64,000 nucleotides of DNA from Armatimonadetes bacterium UBA1398 (GTDB lineage: Bacteria; Armatimonadota; Zipacnadia; UBA1398), in the NCBI GenBank assembly GCA_002305165.1, contig DBQI01000066.1, positions 1-64,000 on the forward strand, in the 5' to 3' direction. The notes under the pieces were generated by a model that worked only from the letters and a program-made list of their open reading frames with translations, did no database searches and had not been told where the DNA came from. A program made the position numbers and the translations under genes. Below are positions 53,722-61,670 of this stretch, in pieces (within the stretch, counting starts at the first letter, position 1; each line of letters opens with the position of its first letter).

Positions 53722-54596
53722 TGGGGTGGGACGGCCGCATCGTCGACGGGACGCGAGATGACCTCCCTTTCGCCGCCGACATGGAGCTGAACTGGGAGCT
53801 TACCACCCGGTGGTTGGAGGCCTTCCTGCGGGATGAGGTCCAGCGCCGCCGCGGGTTCAGCCGCGTCGTCGTCGGTCTGTCGGGAGGGGTGGACAGCTCC
53901 GTTGCCGCTTACCTGGCCGCCCGAGCATTGGGCCGCGATAGCGTCTACGGCTACCGCATGCCCTACCGGACGAGCAGCCAAGAGAGCCTCGACCACGCCC
54001 AGCTCGTCGCCGAAGACCTGGGCATCCACATGATCACTCACCCCATCGCCGAGGCGGTCGATAGCCTGTTGAGCCACGACGCCGGTGAGGTGTCACCGCA
54101 CCGCCTGGGCAACGTGTGCTCTCGGATGCGCATGATCGTTCTCTTCGATCAGGGCTTCAAGCTAGGGGCGCTCCCGCTGGGGACGGGGAACAAGTCGGAG
54201 CGAATGCTCGGCTACTACACGTGGCACGGCGATGACGCGCCGCCGATCAACCCCTTGGGCGACCTCTACAAGACCCAGGTCTGGAGCTTGGGCCGCTACC
54301 TCGGAGTGCCCGATGTGATCGTCGACAAACCCGCGACGGCCGACCTCATACGGGGTCAGACCGACGAGGGCGACCTCGGCATCACGTACGCTAGGGCGGA
54401 CCTGATCCTCCAAGGCCTGCTCTCCGGCTACACGGCGGAGCAGCTCATCGATCGTGGGTTCGCCCCGGACGAGGTTGAGGTCGTTCGCGCCCGGGTCGAC
54501 TCGACCCACTGGAAGCGGCAGCTCCCGACCACCGCAATGGTGAGCGATACCGCTATCGGCGAACACTACCTTCGGCCCGTCGACTACGCCCGCTAA
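53721..54596 (+). CDS. nadE: NAD+ synthetase (NH3-transferring domain)
   Basis: Amidates nicotinic acid adenine dinucleotide to NAD with ATP. The 291-residue adenine nucleotide alpha-hydrolase protein has the PPi loop SGGVDSS (54-60), GTGNKSERMLGY, NPLGDLYKTQV and KPATADLIRGQTDE. It starts as an overlapping ATG within the upstream stop and lacks the glutaminase domain that the upstream gene encodes. Followed by two nicotinate-salvage genes. Confidence 0.95.
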   Translation: MGWDGRIVDGTRDDLPFAADMELNWELTTRWLEAFLRDEVQRRRGFSRVVVGLSGGVDSSVAAYLAARALGRDSVYGYRMPYRTSSQESLDHAQLVAEDLGIHMITHPIAEAVDSLLSHDAGEVSPHRLGNVCSRMRMIVLFDQGFKLGALPLGTGNKSERMLGYYTWHGDDAPPINPLGDLYKTQVWSLGRYLGVPDVIVDKPATADLIRGQTDEGDLGITYARADLILQGLLSGYTAEQLIDRGFAPDEVEVVRARVDSTHWKRQLPTTAMVSDTAIGEHYLRPVDYAR

Positions 54597-54704
54597 GGGC
54601 AGCCTGCCAGGTGTTGCGCCTCCGTGCGACGAAGAGCGTCTCAACGCGCTGGGCGCCTGCCAGGCCCCATGGCGCACCGTCACGCGAACGGGGCTAACGA
54701 ACCG

Positions 54705-55418
54705 ATGACCGACCGTTCCGAATACTCCCGCGAGTTCCTCCGATGGCTCCGACGGTACGTGGACGGCCTCCCCACAGCATCGCTGAGCCAGGTGATCGCC
54801 GACGCCGGGGGCGCGAGCCAGGTGTGGATGGTCGGCGTGGACCTCATCAAGGGTTTCTGCGTCTCTGGGCCACTCGCCGGTCACCGTGCAGCGGCCATTG
54901 TAGAGCCCTGCGCCGCCCTGGTGCAGAGGGCGTGGGCCGCTGGGGTGCGCCGGGTTTTCATGGCCCGGGATGCCCACGGGCCGGATGCCGAGGAGTTCCG
55001 GTCCTGGCCCGTCCACTGCGTGGCTGGCACAGAGGAGTCCGAGCTTGTCGATGAGCTGGCCGCCCTGCCGATGGCAAACGAGTTCCGGATCGTGGACAAG
55101 AACTCACTTAGCGCCCTACAGGACACGGACCTGCAGCGCGCGATCGAGACTGACGGCCTGCCGCGCGCCGTGATCTGCATCGGCGACTGCACGGACCTCT
55201 GCACCTACAACCTGGCGATGGGGTTTCGGATGATCGCCAACGCGCGGAACCAGCCGCTCGAGGTGATCGTGCCCGCTGACTGCGTCGAGACCTACCACCT
55301 GGGAGTGGAGGCGGCGGCAGAGATCGGCGCCCTACCCCACGACGGGGACTTGCTCCATCACGTCTTCCTGTACCACCTGGCTCTCAATGGGTGCCGGGTG
55401 GTCGCCAGCATTAGATGA
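54705..55418 (+). CDS. Nicotinamidase/isochorismatase-like cysteine hydrolase
   Basis: A 237-residue protein with the family's catalytic residues: Asp46 in VGVDLIKGF, Lys132 in VDKNSLSAL, Cys166 in GDCTDLCTY. The segment FRSWPVHCVAGTEESEL matches the nicotinamidase (PncA) metal-side block. Between nadE and a nicotinate phosphoribosyltransferase gene, nicotinamide to nicotinate is the obvious role. The start is uncertain: ATG at 54705 matches the family length but has only a weak GGGG site; ATG at 54669 and GTG at 54624 are in frame. Confidence 0.8.
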   Translation: MTDRSEYSREFLRWLRRYVDGLPTASLSQVIADAGGASQVWMVGVDLIKGFCVSGPLAGHRAAAIVEPCAALVQRAWAAGVRRVFMARDAHGPDAEEFRSWPVHCVAGTEESELVDELAALPMANEFRIVDKNSLSALQDTDLQRAIETDGLPRAVICIGDCTDLCTYNLAMGFRMIANARNQPLEVIVPADCVETYHLGVEAAAEIGALPHDGDLLHHVFLYHLALNGCRVVASIR

Positions 55419-55433
55419 AGGGGGACTCGTCAC

Positions 55434-56759
55434 TTGAGCCGCTTCAACGGTCAGCGCTTGGCTCCCGAGGTGTTCAAGCTCGACGCCGAGCGGATGCGCA
55501 GGGGATGGTACTCGGACAAGTACTTCGTCAACATCCAGGCGATCCTGAGCATCCTCGCCGATGAGGGGTACCGGCTAGAGTCCGTCCATGGGCAGCTGGA
55601 TGTTGGCAACATGGAGGTGGAGATGCAGGTCTTCACCCGCCGGCAGCCGGTCTCCATCGTCTGCGGCGTGGACAAGGCCCTCGCGATGCTGCGCGAGTGC
55701 GCGGGCACGGAGGATGACTCGGGCCGATGGGAGCCCGCGTGGGACAGGCTGGAGGTCTACGCGGCGCAGGATGGAGACCGGGTCGAGTATGACGGCCATC
55801 CCCTCGACGTAACGCCCGTGCTGCGAGTGCGAGGCCGGTACCGTGACTTCTCCCATCTGGAGACGCCCATCCTAGGCGCCCTGACCCGAGGCACCAAGAT
55901 CGCCACGAACGTGTTCCACACCATGGCAGCCGCGCGCGGTAAGGAGGTGCTCTTCTTCCCTGCGAGGTTCGATGCCCACGAGGTCCAGGCTAGCGACGGG
56001 TACTCCTACCAGATAGGGGTGCAGGCGTACAACCACTGGGCCCAGAAGCAGGTGCCGCCGCGAATCTCCACGGATGCCCAGGGAGACTGGTGGGGGGCGG
56101 ACGGGGGAGGCACCATCGCTCATGCGGCCATCGCGTGCTTCCTGGGGGACGTGGTGCCCGCCATGCTGGCCTTCGCGCGAACGCGGCCAACGGCCATCCC
56201 GCGCATCGCCCTCGTGGACTTCACGAACGACTGCGTCGGCGAGACCCTGAGGCTGATGAAGGCCATGTTCTGGGAGTGGGCGCGGCGCATGGAGGCTGGC
56301 GATACCGAGGACGCGGCCCGCTATGTGCTCTACGCCGTGCGTGCCGATACCAGTGGCTCGCTCCGGGATGCGAGCGTGGAGCCACTGGGGAACCCGGATC
56401 TCGACAACGGCGTGTGCCCCCGGCTCGTCTACAACCTTCGCCGAGCCATGGACGCGGCTTGGCATGACTGGGAGCTGCCGGCCGGGTGGGGGGACTGGGC
56501 CGCTCAGTGGTGCAACCGGGTCAAGATCGTGGTCACGGGCGGCTTCACGCCGGAACGCATCGCGCTGTTCGAGAGGCTCGGAGTGCCGGCTGATGTCTAC
56601 GGCGTCGGTTCGAGTCTCCTGTGGACCCACAAGGTGGATGGCAGCATAAGCGATTACACGGCCGATGTGGTCAGGGCCCGGATCAATGACGACTGGGTGC
56701 CCGTGGCCAAGGTGGGGCGCCGGCCATGCAGCAATACGCAAATGGAACGGGTGAACTGA
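55434..56759 (+). CDS. Nicotinate phosphoribosyltransferase
   Basis: Forms nicotinate mononucleotide from nicotinate and PRPP. The 441-residue protein has GWYSDKYFVNIQAIL at its N-terminus, LRVRGRYRDFSHLETPILG, TKIATNVFH, FFPARFDAHEVQ, and RADTSGSLRDAS; the phosphate-binding VTGGFTPERIALFERLG lies near the C-terminus. TTG start at 55434 after GGGGGA, 15 bases behind the nicotinamidase-like gene. Completes the nicotinamide to NAD route, apart from the adenylyltransferase (nadD), which is not here. Confidence 0.88.
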   Translation: MSRFNGQRLAPEVFKLDAERMRRGWYSDKYFVNIQAILSILADEGYRLESVHGQLDVGNMEVEMQVFTRRQPVSIVCGVDKALAMLRECAGTEDDSGRWEPAWDRLEVYAAQDGDRVEYDGHPLDVTPVLRVRGRYRDFSHLETPILGALTRGTKIATNVFHTMAAARGKEVLFFPARFDAHEVQASDGYSYQIGVQAYNHWAQKQVPPRISTDAQGDWWGADGGGTIAHAAIACFLGDVVPAMLAFARTRPTAIPRIALVDFTNDCVGETLRLMKAMFWEWARRMEAGDTEDAARYVLYAVRADTSGSLRDASVEPLGNPDLDNGVCPRLVYNLRRAMDAAWHDWELPAGWGDWAAQWCNRVKIVVTGGFTPERIALFERLGVPADVYGVGSSLLWTHKVDGSISDYTADVVRARINDDWVPVAKVGRRPCSNTQMERVN

Positions 56760-56827
56760 TCTAGGCGGGGGGTGCCACCACGGCCAACGGGCGAGTCACG
56801 ACGATCCGCGCGAGCCTCTTCCGCAGC

Positions 56828-58852
56828 ATGGTGTACCTCATCGTCCTGAGTTGTGGCGTGGCATTGGCCGCAACGTGGGCCGGACAGCGCCAAGCGGTGA
56901 TGCGGCTCTCCGCCCTGCTCGTCGAGAGCACAGGTGAGCGGGCCGACGCTGAGCTCCGGGCCTTCTTCACGCCGGTCACCGCAGGGTTGACGGTGGCTCG
57001 CGATCGCAGCCAGCACGGGTACCGGGGCCCCGTGGACGTGGCCAGCCTGAACCACGAGTTCATCCCCTACCTGGATCGCTTCCCGCAGATATCATCGGTG
57101 AACACGGGCGACGAGGCCGGAAATGGGCTGCTGTTGCTGCGGGACGGCAACGCTTGGCGGAACCGTGAGGTCCACGTGGACGAGCTGGGGACCCGCACCC
57201 ACTGGATCCGCTGGCTGACGCCGGGGCAGCCGGAGAGGGAGTGGTGGGAGGATCTCGAGTACGACCCCCGTCAGCGCCCGTGGTACCAACGAGTCCAGGA
57301 GGCCGCGCGGAAGGGGAAGGCGGGCCCGGAGAGCGAGCCGCACTGGACGGCCCCATACACCTTCTTCACGACCGGCGATCCGGGCATCACGGCGTCAGTG
57401 CTCGTGGAGCCCGCCGAGGGTGAGCCGCTGGTGCTCGCCTTCGACGTCATGCTCAACGACATCTCGGCCTACACCACCTCCCTGGCGCCCACGGAGAACG
57501 GCATGGCCATCATCCTGACCGCCGACGGCCGCGTCGTGGGCCTGCCGCGGCACCCGCACTTCCAGGATCCCGAGGTGCGACGCGCGACCGTCCTGCAGCC
57601 CACGGATGCGCTGGGGATGCCCGTCGTCGAGCAGGCGATGCAGGAGTGCCGAGGGCATGCCGGCTACATCACCGAGCCCTTCGCCTTCCGCGCCGAGGGC
57701 TCGGCCTGGTGGGGCGGCTTCCGGGAGTTCCGGCTCGACGATGAGATCGCGCTCTGGATCGGCGTGCTGGTCCCCGAGGATGACTTCCTCTCTGATGTGA
57801 AGCGGCAGCGCGCCATCATCCTCATGACCACCCTCGCGGCCATCGCCCTCGCCTCTCTCCTGGCGGTGCTCATGGCCCGCAGCTACAGCGCCCCGCTCAC
57901 GGCTTTGGCGCGGCAGAGCCACCGCTTCCGCGACCTGGACCTCTCCGAGTCGGAGGACGTGCCCTCGAACCTGCTGGAGGTGCGAGCTCTGGCCGAGGCC
58001 CACGAGCGGATGCGCCGAGCCCTCGACTCCTTCTCTCGGTACGTGCCTACGGACTTGGTGCGGGAGCTGCTCACTCGCGGTGAGGCCGCGCGCATCGGCG
58101 GACGGAGCGCCACCCTGACCATCCTCTTCACGGATCTGCACGGCTTTACCGCCCTCTCGGAATCGATGAGCGCCGCGGACCTGGTGAAGCTGATGGCCCG
58201 ATACTTCGAGGTCCTGCTGGAGTCGCTGAGCCGAGGCGGGGCGACGATCGACAAGCTGCTGGGCGATGGGTTGATCGGCTTCTGGGGAGCGCCCAAGCCG
58301 AACGAGGACCATGCGGCCGATGCCGTTCGCGCCGTGCTGGCATGCCGCGACGAACTCGAGGGTCTCCACCAGGAGCTCCGTGTGCCCGGCCGGCCTCCTC
58401 TCCATACCCGGTTCGGCCTCGCGACGGGGGAGGTTGTGGTGGGCAACGTCGGCTCTCCCACCCGCCTCGACTACACGGCTCTGGGCGACGCGGTGAACCT
58501 GGCGGAGCGGCTGGAGGAGCTGAACCGCGAGTATGGCACGGAGATCCTGGCGGGCGGGCAGCTCCGGGCGGCCACGGAAGGCGTCATCCACTGGCGCGAG
58601 GTCGACTCGGTCCGTATCCGAGGGCGAAGCGAATCGATCCCCGTTCACGAGCCCCTCGGGCTGCGGGGCGAGGTGAGCGCGGAGCGGCTGGAGTGGGCCC
58701 GCCGGTACGAGGAGGCCCTGGCTCTCTACCGCAGCCAGCGGTTCGAGGAGGCCGCCGAGGTGCTGTCAGACCTGGCAGGGCGGGAGGAGCGGTCGGCGAC
58801 GGCGTTGCGACTCTGGATCCGCTGCCTGGAAGCCCGGGATCGGGTCGACTAG
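56828..58852 (+). CDS. Membrane-bound class III adenylate cyclase with Cache-type sensor
   Basis: A 674-residue receptor cyclase. A membrane helix at the very N-terminus (YLIVLSCGVALAATW), a Cache-like extracytoplasmic region (40-335; WYQRVQEAARKGK), a second helix (338-358), a HAMP-like linker and the cyclase domain (about 430-610). Catalytic residues are intact: Asp436 (FTDLHGF) and Asp480 (GDGLIGF) for metals, Lys476 and Asp554 for adenine, Asn557 and Arg561 for the transition state. The C-terminal 60 residues look TPR-like. No ribosome site precedes the ATG and the frame is open upstream, so the true start may be a rare codon. Follows the NAD genes. Confidence 0.88.
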   Translation: MVYLIVLSCGVALAATWAGQRQAVMRLSALLVESTGERADAELRAFFTPVTAGLTVARDRSQHGYRGPVDVASLNHEFIPYLDRFPQISSVNTGDEAGNGLLLLRDGNAWRNREVHVDELGTRTHWIRWLTPGQPEREWWEDLEYDPRQRPWYQRVQEAARKGKAGPESEPHWTAPYTFFTTGDPGITASVLVEPAEGEPLVLAFDVMLNDISAYTTSLAPTENGMAIILTADGRVVGLPRHPHFQDPEVRRATVLQPTDALGMPVVEQAMQECRGHAGYITEPFAFRAEGSAWWGGFREFRLDDEIALWIGVLVPEDDFLSDVKRQRAIILMTTLAAIALASLLAVLMARSYSAPLTALARQSHRFRDLDLSESEDVPSNLLEVRALAEAHERMRRALDSFSRYVPTDLVRELLTRGEAARIGGRSATLTILFTDLHGFTALSESMSAADLVKLMARYFEVLLESLSRGGATIDKLLGDGLIGFWGAPKPNEDHAADAVRAVLACRDELEGLHQELRVPGRPPLHTRFGLATGEVVVGNVGSPTRLDYTALGDAVNLAERLEELNREYGTEILAGGQLRAATEGVIHWREVDSVRIRGRSESIPVHEPLGLRGEVSAERLEWARRYEEALALYRSQRFEEAAEVLSDLAGREERSATALRLWIRCLEARDRVD

Positions 58853-60102
58853 CGATCGACCTCGCCGAGCACGATGTCCGTGGACGCGATACAGGCCACG
58901 ACGTCGGCGATCAAGCGGCCCTTGACCATCTCGGGCAGCACCTGGAGGTTGATGAGGCTCGGCGGCCGCACGCGCATGCGCAGGGGCTTGTTCGTGCCGT
59001 CGGAGACGACCAGGAAGCCGATCTCGCCCTTGGGGCTCTCCGTGGGGACGTACGCCTGACCCTTCGGCGGGCAGTACCCGTTGGAAATGATCCAGAAGTG
59101 GTGGATCAGGGCGTGCATGTCCCGATGGAGCGTGTCCCTGGGTGGCAGCGCTACCCGCCGGTCCTCGGTGATCCAGCGGCCCGATGGCATGTTGTCGACG
59201 GCTTGCTTGCAGATCCGCACCGACTCGGCCATCTCATCCATGCGGTTCAGATACCGGTCATAGCAGTCGCAGCCATCGCGCACCGGAACGTCGAACTCGA
59301 ACTGCTCGTACGAGGAGTAGGGCTCCTTCTTCCGCACATCGTAGTCCACGCCGGCGGCCCGCAGCATGGGGCCCGTGACCGAGTAACGCTCGCACTGCTC
59401 GGCGTCGAGGATACCCACGCCCTTCATGCGCGCCCGCCAGATGGGGTTCTTGGTGAGGAGCCGGTGGTAGTCGGCCAAGCGTGACGGGAACACCTTCAGG
59501 AAGTCGCGCACCTTGGGGATGAAGGTATCCTCGTTGATGTCGCACCAGATGCCGCCCGGGGTCATGTAGGACGGGTTCATGCGCTGCCCGGCGACCTCGT
59601 CGAACATCTCCAGGATCATGTCGCGCTCGCGAAAGCCATACATGACCATGGAGAGGGCGCCGATGTCCAGTCCGTTCGTGCCGGTCCATATCAGATGGCT
59701 ATTGAGACGGGACAGCTCGGCGAGCAGGACCCGCACGATCTGCGCCCTGGGCGGGACCTCGATGCCGAGCAGCTTCTCGACGGAGAGGCACCACGCCATG
59801 TTGTTCGTCATCGGCGAGAGGTAGTCCATGCGGTCGGTGATCGGCGTCACCTGATAGTAGAGCTTCGACTCCGCCAGCTTCTCCATGCCCGTGTGCAGAA
59901 AGCCTATGCTGGGCCGGCAGTCGACCACGGTCTCGCCGTCCACGGTGAGTTCGACGTGCAGCACGCCGTGAGTCGACGGGTGCTGTGGCCCCATGTGGAA
60001 GTCGACGTGCTCGTACAGGGGCTCTTCGGTTGTCTCCTGAGCCGCCTCCGGGCTCGGGTCTTGGCGGGTTGTCGCCATGGTCTCTCTCTCCTGCATCGGC
60101 AC
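58849..60102 (-). CDS. nuoD: NADH-quinone oxidoreductase subunit D
   Basis: 49-kDa-type subunit of complex I; with NuoB it forms the quinone site. The 417-residue protein has HVDFHMGPQHPSTHGVLHVE, GFLHTGMEKLAE and the C-terminal DIVLGEVDR. It is the last of nuoABCD on the minus strand, and its end overlaps the convergent cyclase gene by 4 bases. The gap to nuoC is 1 base. Confidence 0.97.
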   Translation of the reverse strand: MPMQERETMATTRQDPSPEAAQETTEEPLYEHVDFHMGPQHPSTHGVLHVELTVDGETVVDCRPSIGFLHTGMEKLAESKLYYQVTPITDRMDYLSPMTNNMAWCLSVEKLLGIEVPPRAQIVRVLLAELSRLNSHLIWTGTNGLDIGALSMVMYGFRERDMILEMFDEVAGQRMNPSYMTPGGIWCDINEDTFIPKVRDFLKVFPSRLADYHRLLTKNPIWRARMKGVGILDAEQCERYSVTGPMLRAAGVDYDVRKKEPYSSYEQFEFDVPVRDGCDCYDRYLNRMDEMAESVRICKQAVDNMPSGRWITEDRRVALPPRDTLHRDMHALIHHFWIISNGYCPPKGQAYVPTESPKGEIGFLVVSDGTNKPLRMRVRPPSLINLQVLPEMVKGRLIADVVACIASTDIVLGEVDR

Positions 60103-60103
60103 G

Positions 60104-60667
60104 CTAGCGCACTCGGAACCGTGGCCCGTAGGTAGGAGCCGGGACCTCGGCCCGTCGCACCTGCCGGTAGCCGCCGTTCACGGGGAACTCCTTGCGCAGC
60201 GGATGGCCGTCGTAGTCATCGGGCAACTGGATGCGCCGGAGATCCGGATGGCCCTCGAAGCGGATCCCCATGAGGTCGTAGACCTCGCGCTCCAGCCAGT
60301 TGGCCGCCGGCCATAGCGAGGTGACGCTCGGCGCCGTCTCAGCCCCCTCGTCCACCCCCACCTCGATCCGCAGCCGGCTCACATACTGGCGCGAGAGCAG
60401 GTTGTAGACGACCACGAACCGCGGCGTCCGCTTGCCTGGACCGTAGTCTACGGAGGTCAAGTCGGTGAGCACTCGGTACGCCATCTCGGGATCATCTCGC
60501 AGGAGCCTGAGGGCATCAACGATGCGCTCGGCCGCGATGGTCGCCACGGGCGTGCCGTCGCTCTCGATCCGGTCGCCCTGGTACGCCTCCCCGAGCCGAT
60601 CCCTCAGCGCCGCGAGGGCGAACTGCTGGGTGTCGTCGAGCTCCCGCGGAGCCTGGCTAGCGCTCAT
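60104..60667 (-). CDS. nuoC: NADH-quinone oxidoreductase subunit C
   Basis: 30-kDa-type subunit of the peripheral arm. The 187-residue protein has LTDLTSVDYG, NLLSRQYVSRLRIEV, the signature WLEREVYDLMGIRFEGHPDL and DGHPLRKEFPVNGGYR. It overlaps nuoB by 4 bases. NuoC and NuoD are separate here, unlike the fused NuoCD of E. coli. Confidence 0.96.
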   Translation of the reverse strand: MSASQAPRELDDTQQFALAALRDRLGEAYQGDRIESDGTPVATIAAERIVDALRLLRDDPEMAYRVLTDLTSVDYGPGKRTPRFVVVYNLLSRQYVSRLRIEVGVDEGAETAPSVTSLWPAANWLEREVYDLMGIRFEGHPDLRRIQLPDDYDGHPLRKEFPVNGGYRQVRRAEVPAPTYGPRFRVR

Positions 60668-61215
60668 TCAGGCAGCCCTCCGGTCCAGTGGTAGTCGTCC
60701 TCGGGAATGTAGACGCCGCCCTCGGTCGAGAGCGGCTCGCCGCGGGCGATCTTCTCGTGGAGCAGCATGACGCCGTTCGTCAGCATCTCCGGCCGCGGGG
60801 GGCACCCGGGCACGTAGACGTCAACGGGGATGTAGCAGTCCACACCCTGCACGACGGCGTAGGTGTCGAAGGGTCCCCCGCAGGAGGCGCAGGCGCCCAT
60901 GGCGATCACCCAGCGCGGCTCTGCCATCTGCTCGTAGAGCCGCTGGATGATGGGCGCCATCTTGAGCGACACGCGGCCCGCAACGATCATGAGGTCGGCT
61001 TGCCGGGGCGAGGGCCGGAAGACCTCCATCCCGAACCGCGCCAAGTCGGTGCGGCCCATGGTCGACGCCATCATCTCGATCGCGCAGCAGGCGAGGCCGA
61101 AGGTGAGGGGCCAGACCGAGTACTTCTGGACGACCTGGACGGCGCGCTTGACCGTCGTCACGACTACCCCAGGCTCGCCCGCGCGCCCCTCCTCGGGACG
61201 CTCCGTCAGTCCCAT
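60664..61215 (-). CDS. nuoB: NADH-quinone oxidoreductase subunit B
   Basis: Carries cluster N2, the last electron carrier before quinone. In 183 residues the ligands are in FGLACCAIEMM, GACASCGG and PGCPPRPE; MGRTDLARFGMEVFRPSPRQ is the conserved lead-in. ATG at 61215 lies inside the end of nuoA (10-base overlap). The frame remains open upstream, but only because it runs antiparallel through nuoA's codons in another frame. Confidence 0.96.
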   Translation of the reverse strand: MGLTERPEEGRAGEPGVVVTTVKRAVQVVQKYSVWPLTFGLACCAIEMMASTMGRTDLARFGMEVFRPSPRQADLMIVAGRVSLKMAPIIQRLYEQMAEPRWVIAMGACASCGGPFDTYAVVQGVDCYIPVDVYVPGCPPRPEMLTNGVMLLHEKIARGEPLSTEGGVYIPEDDYHWTGGLPE

Positions 61216-61586
61216 TCCAGGCCGCCCCTCCGCCAGATGTAGATGTACCCGACGGTCAGGAAGCCCAAGAAGATGGACACCTCGACGAAGCCGAGCACCC
61301 GCAGCGCCTGCTCCGTCCCGCCCTCGCCCAGGCTGCCCCACCATGCAGCCCACGGGAACAGGAACACGAGCTCCACGTCGAACAGCAGGAACAGGATGGC
61401 GACCAAAGAGTACCGCACGGGCAGGCGGCGCCCCAGCTTGGAGATGGGCTCCATGCCGCACTCGTACGCGGACTGCTTGAGCCGACTGGGCCGCTTCGGA
61501 CCGAGCAACCCGGGGCCGTACGCGACGACGCAGCCAACAACGAGGGCCAAAGCCCCCATCACAAGAACAGGGATGTAGGGATTCAT
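61206..61586 (-). CDS. nuoA: NADH-quinone oxidoreductase subunit A
   Basis: Small membrane subunit at the arm junction. In 126 residues there are three helices (about 5-28, 62-85, 95-117), with the conserved YECGMEPIS loop carrying the Cys and FLLFDVELVFLFPWA carrying the Asp/Glu pair. First gene of nuoABCD. The upstream 84 bases separate it from the divergent gene at 61671. Confidence 0.95.
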   Translation of the reverse strand: MNPYIPVLVMGALALVVGCVVAYGPGLLGPKRPSRLKQSAYECGMEPISKLGRRLPVRYSLVAILFLLFDVELVFLFPWAAWWGSLGEGGTEQALRVLGFVEVSIFLGFLTVGYIYIWRRGGLEWD

Positions 61587-61670
61587 AGCACGGGTCTACT
61601 TCGACGCGACGGGCTCACGCCCTCCAGGCTGTTCTGCACAAAGTTGCCCCGTTAGAAAGGCGGCCCCACG

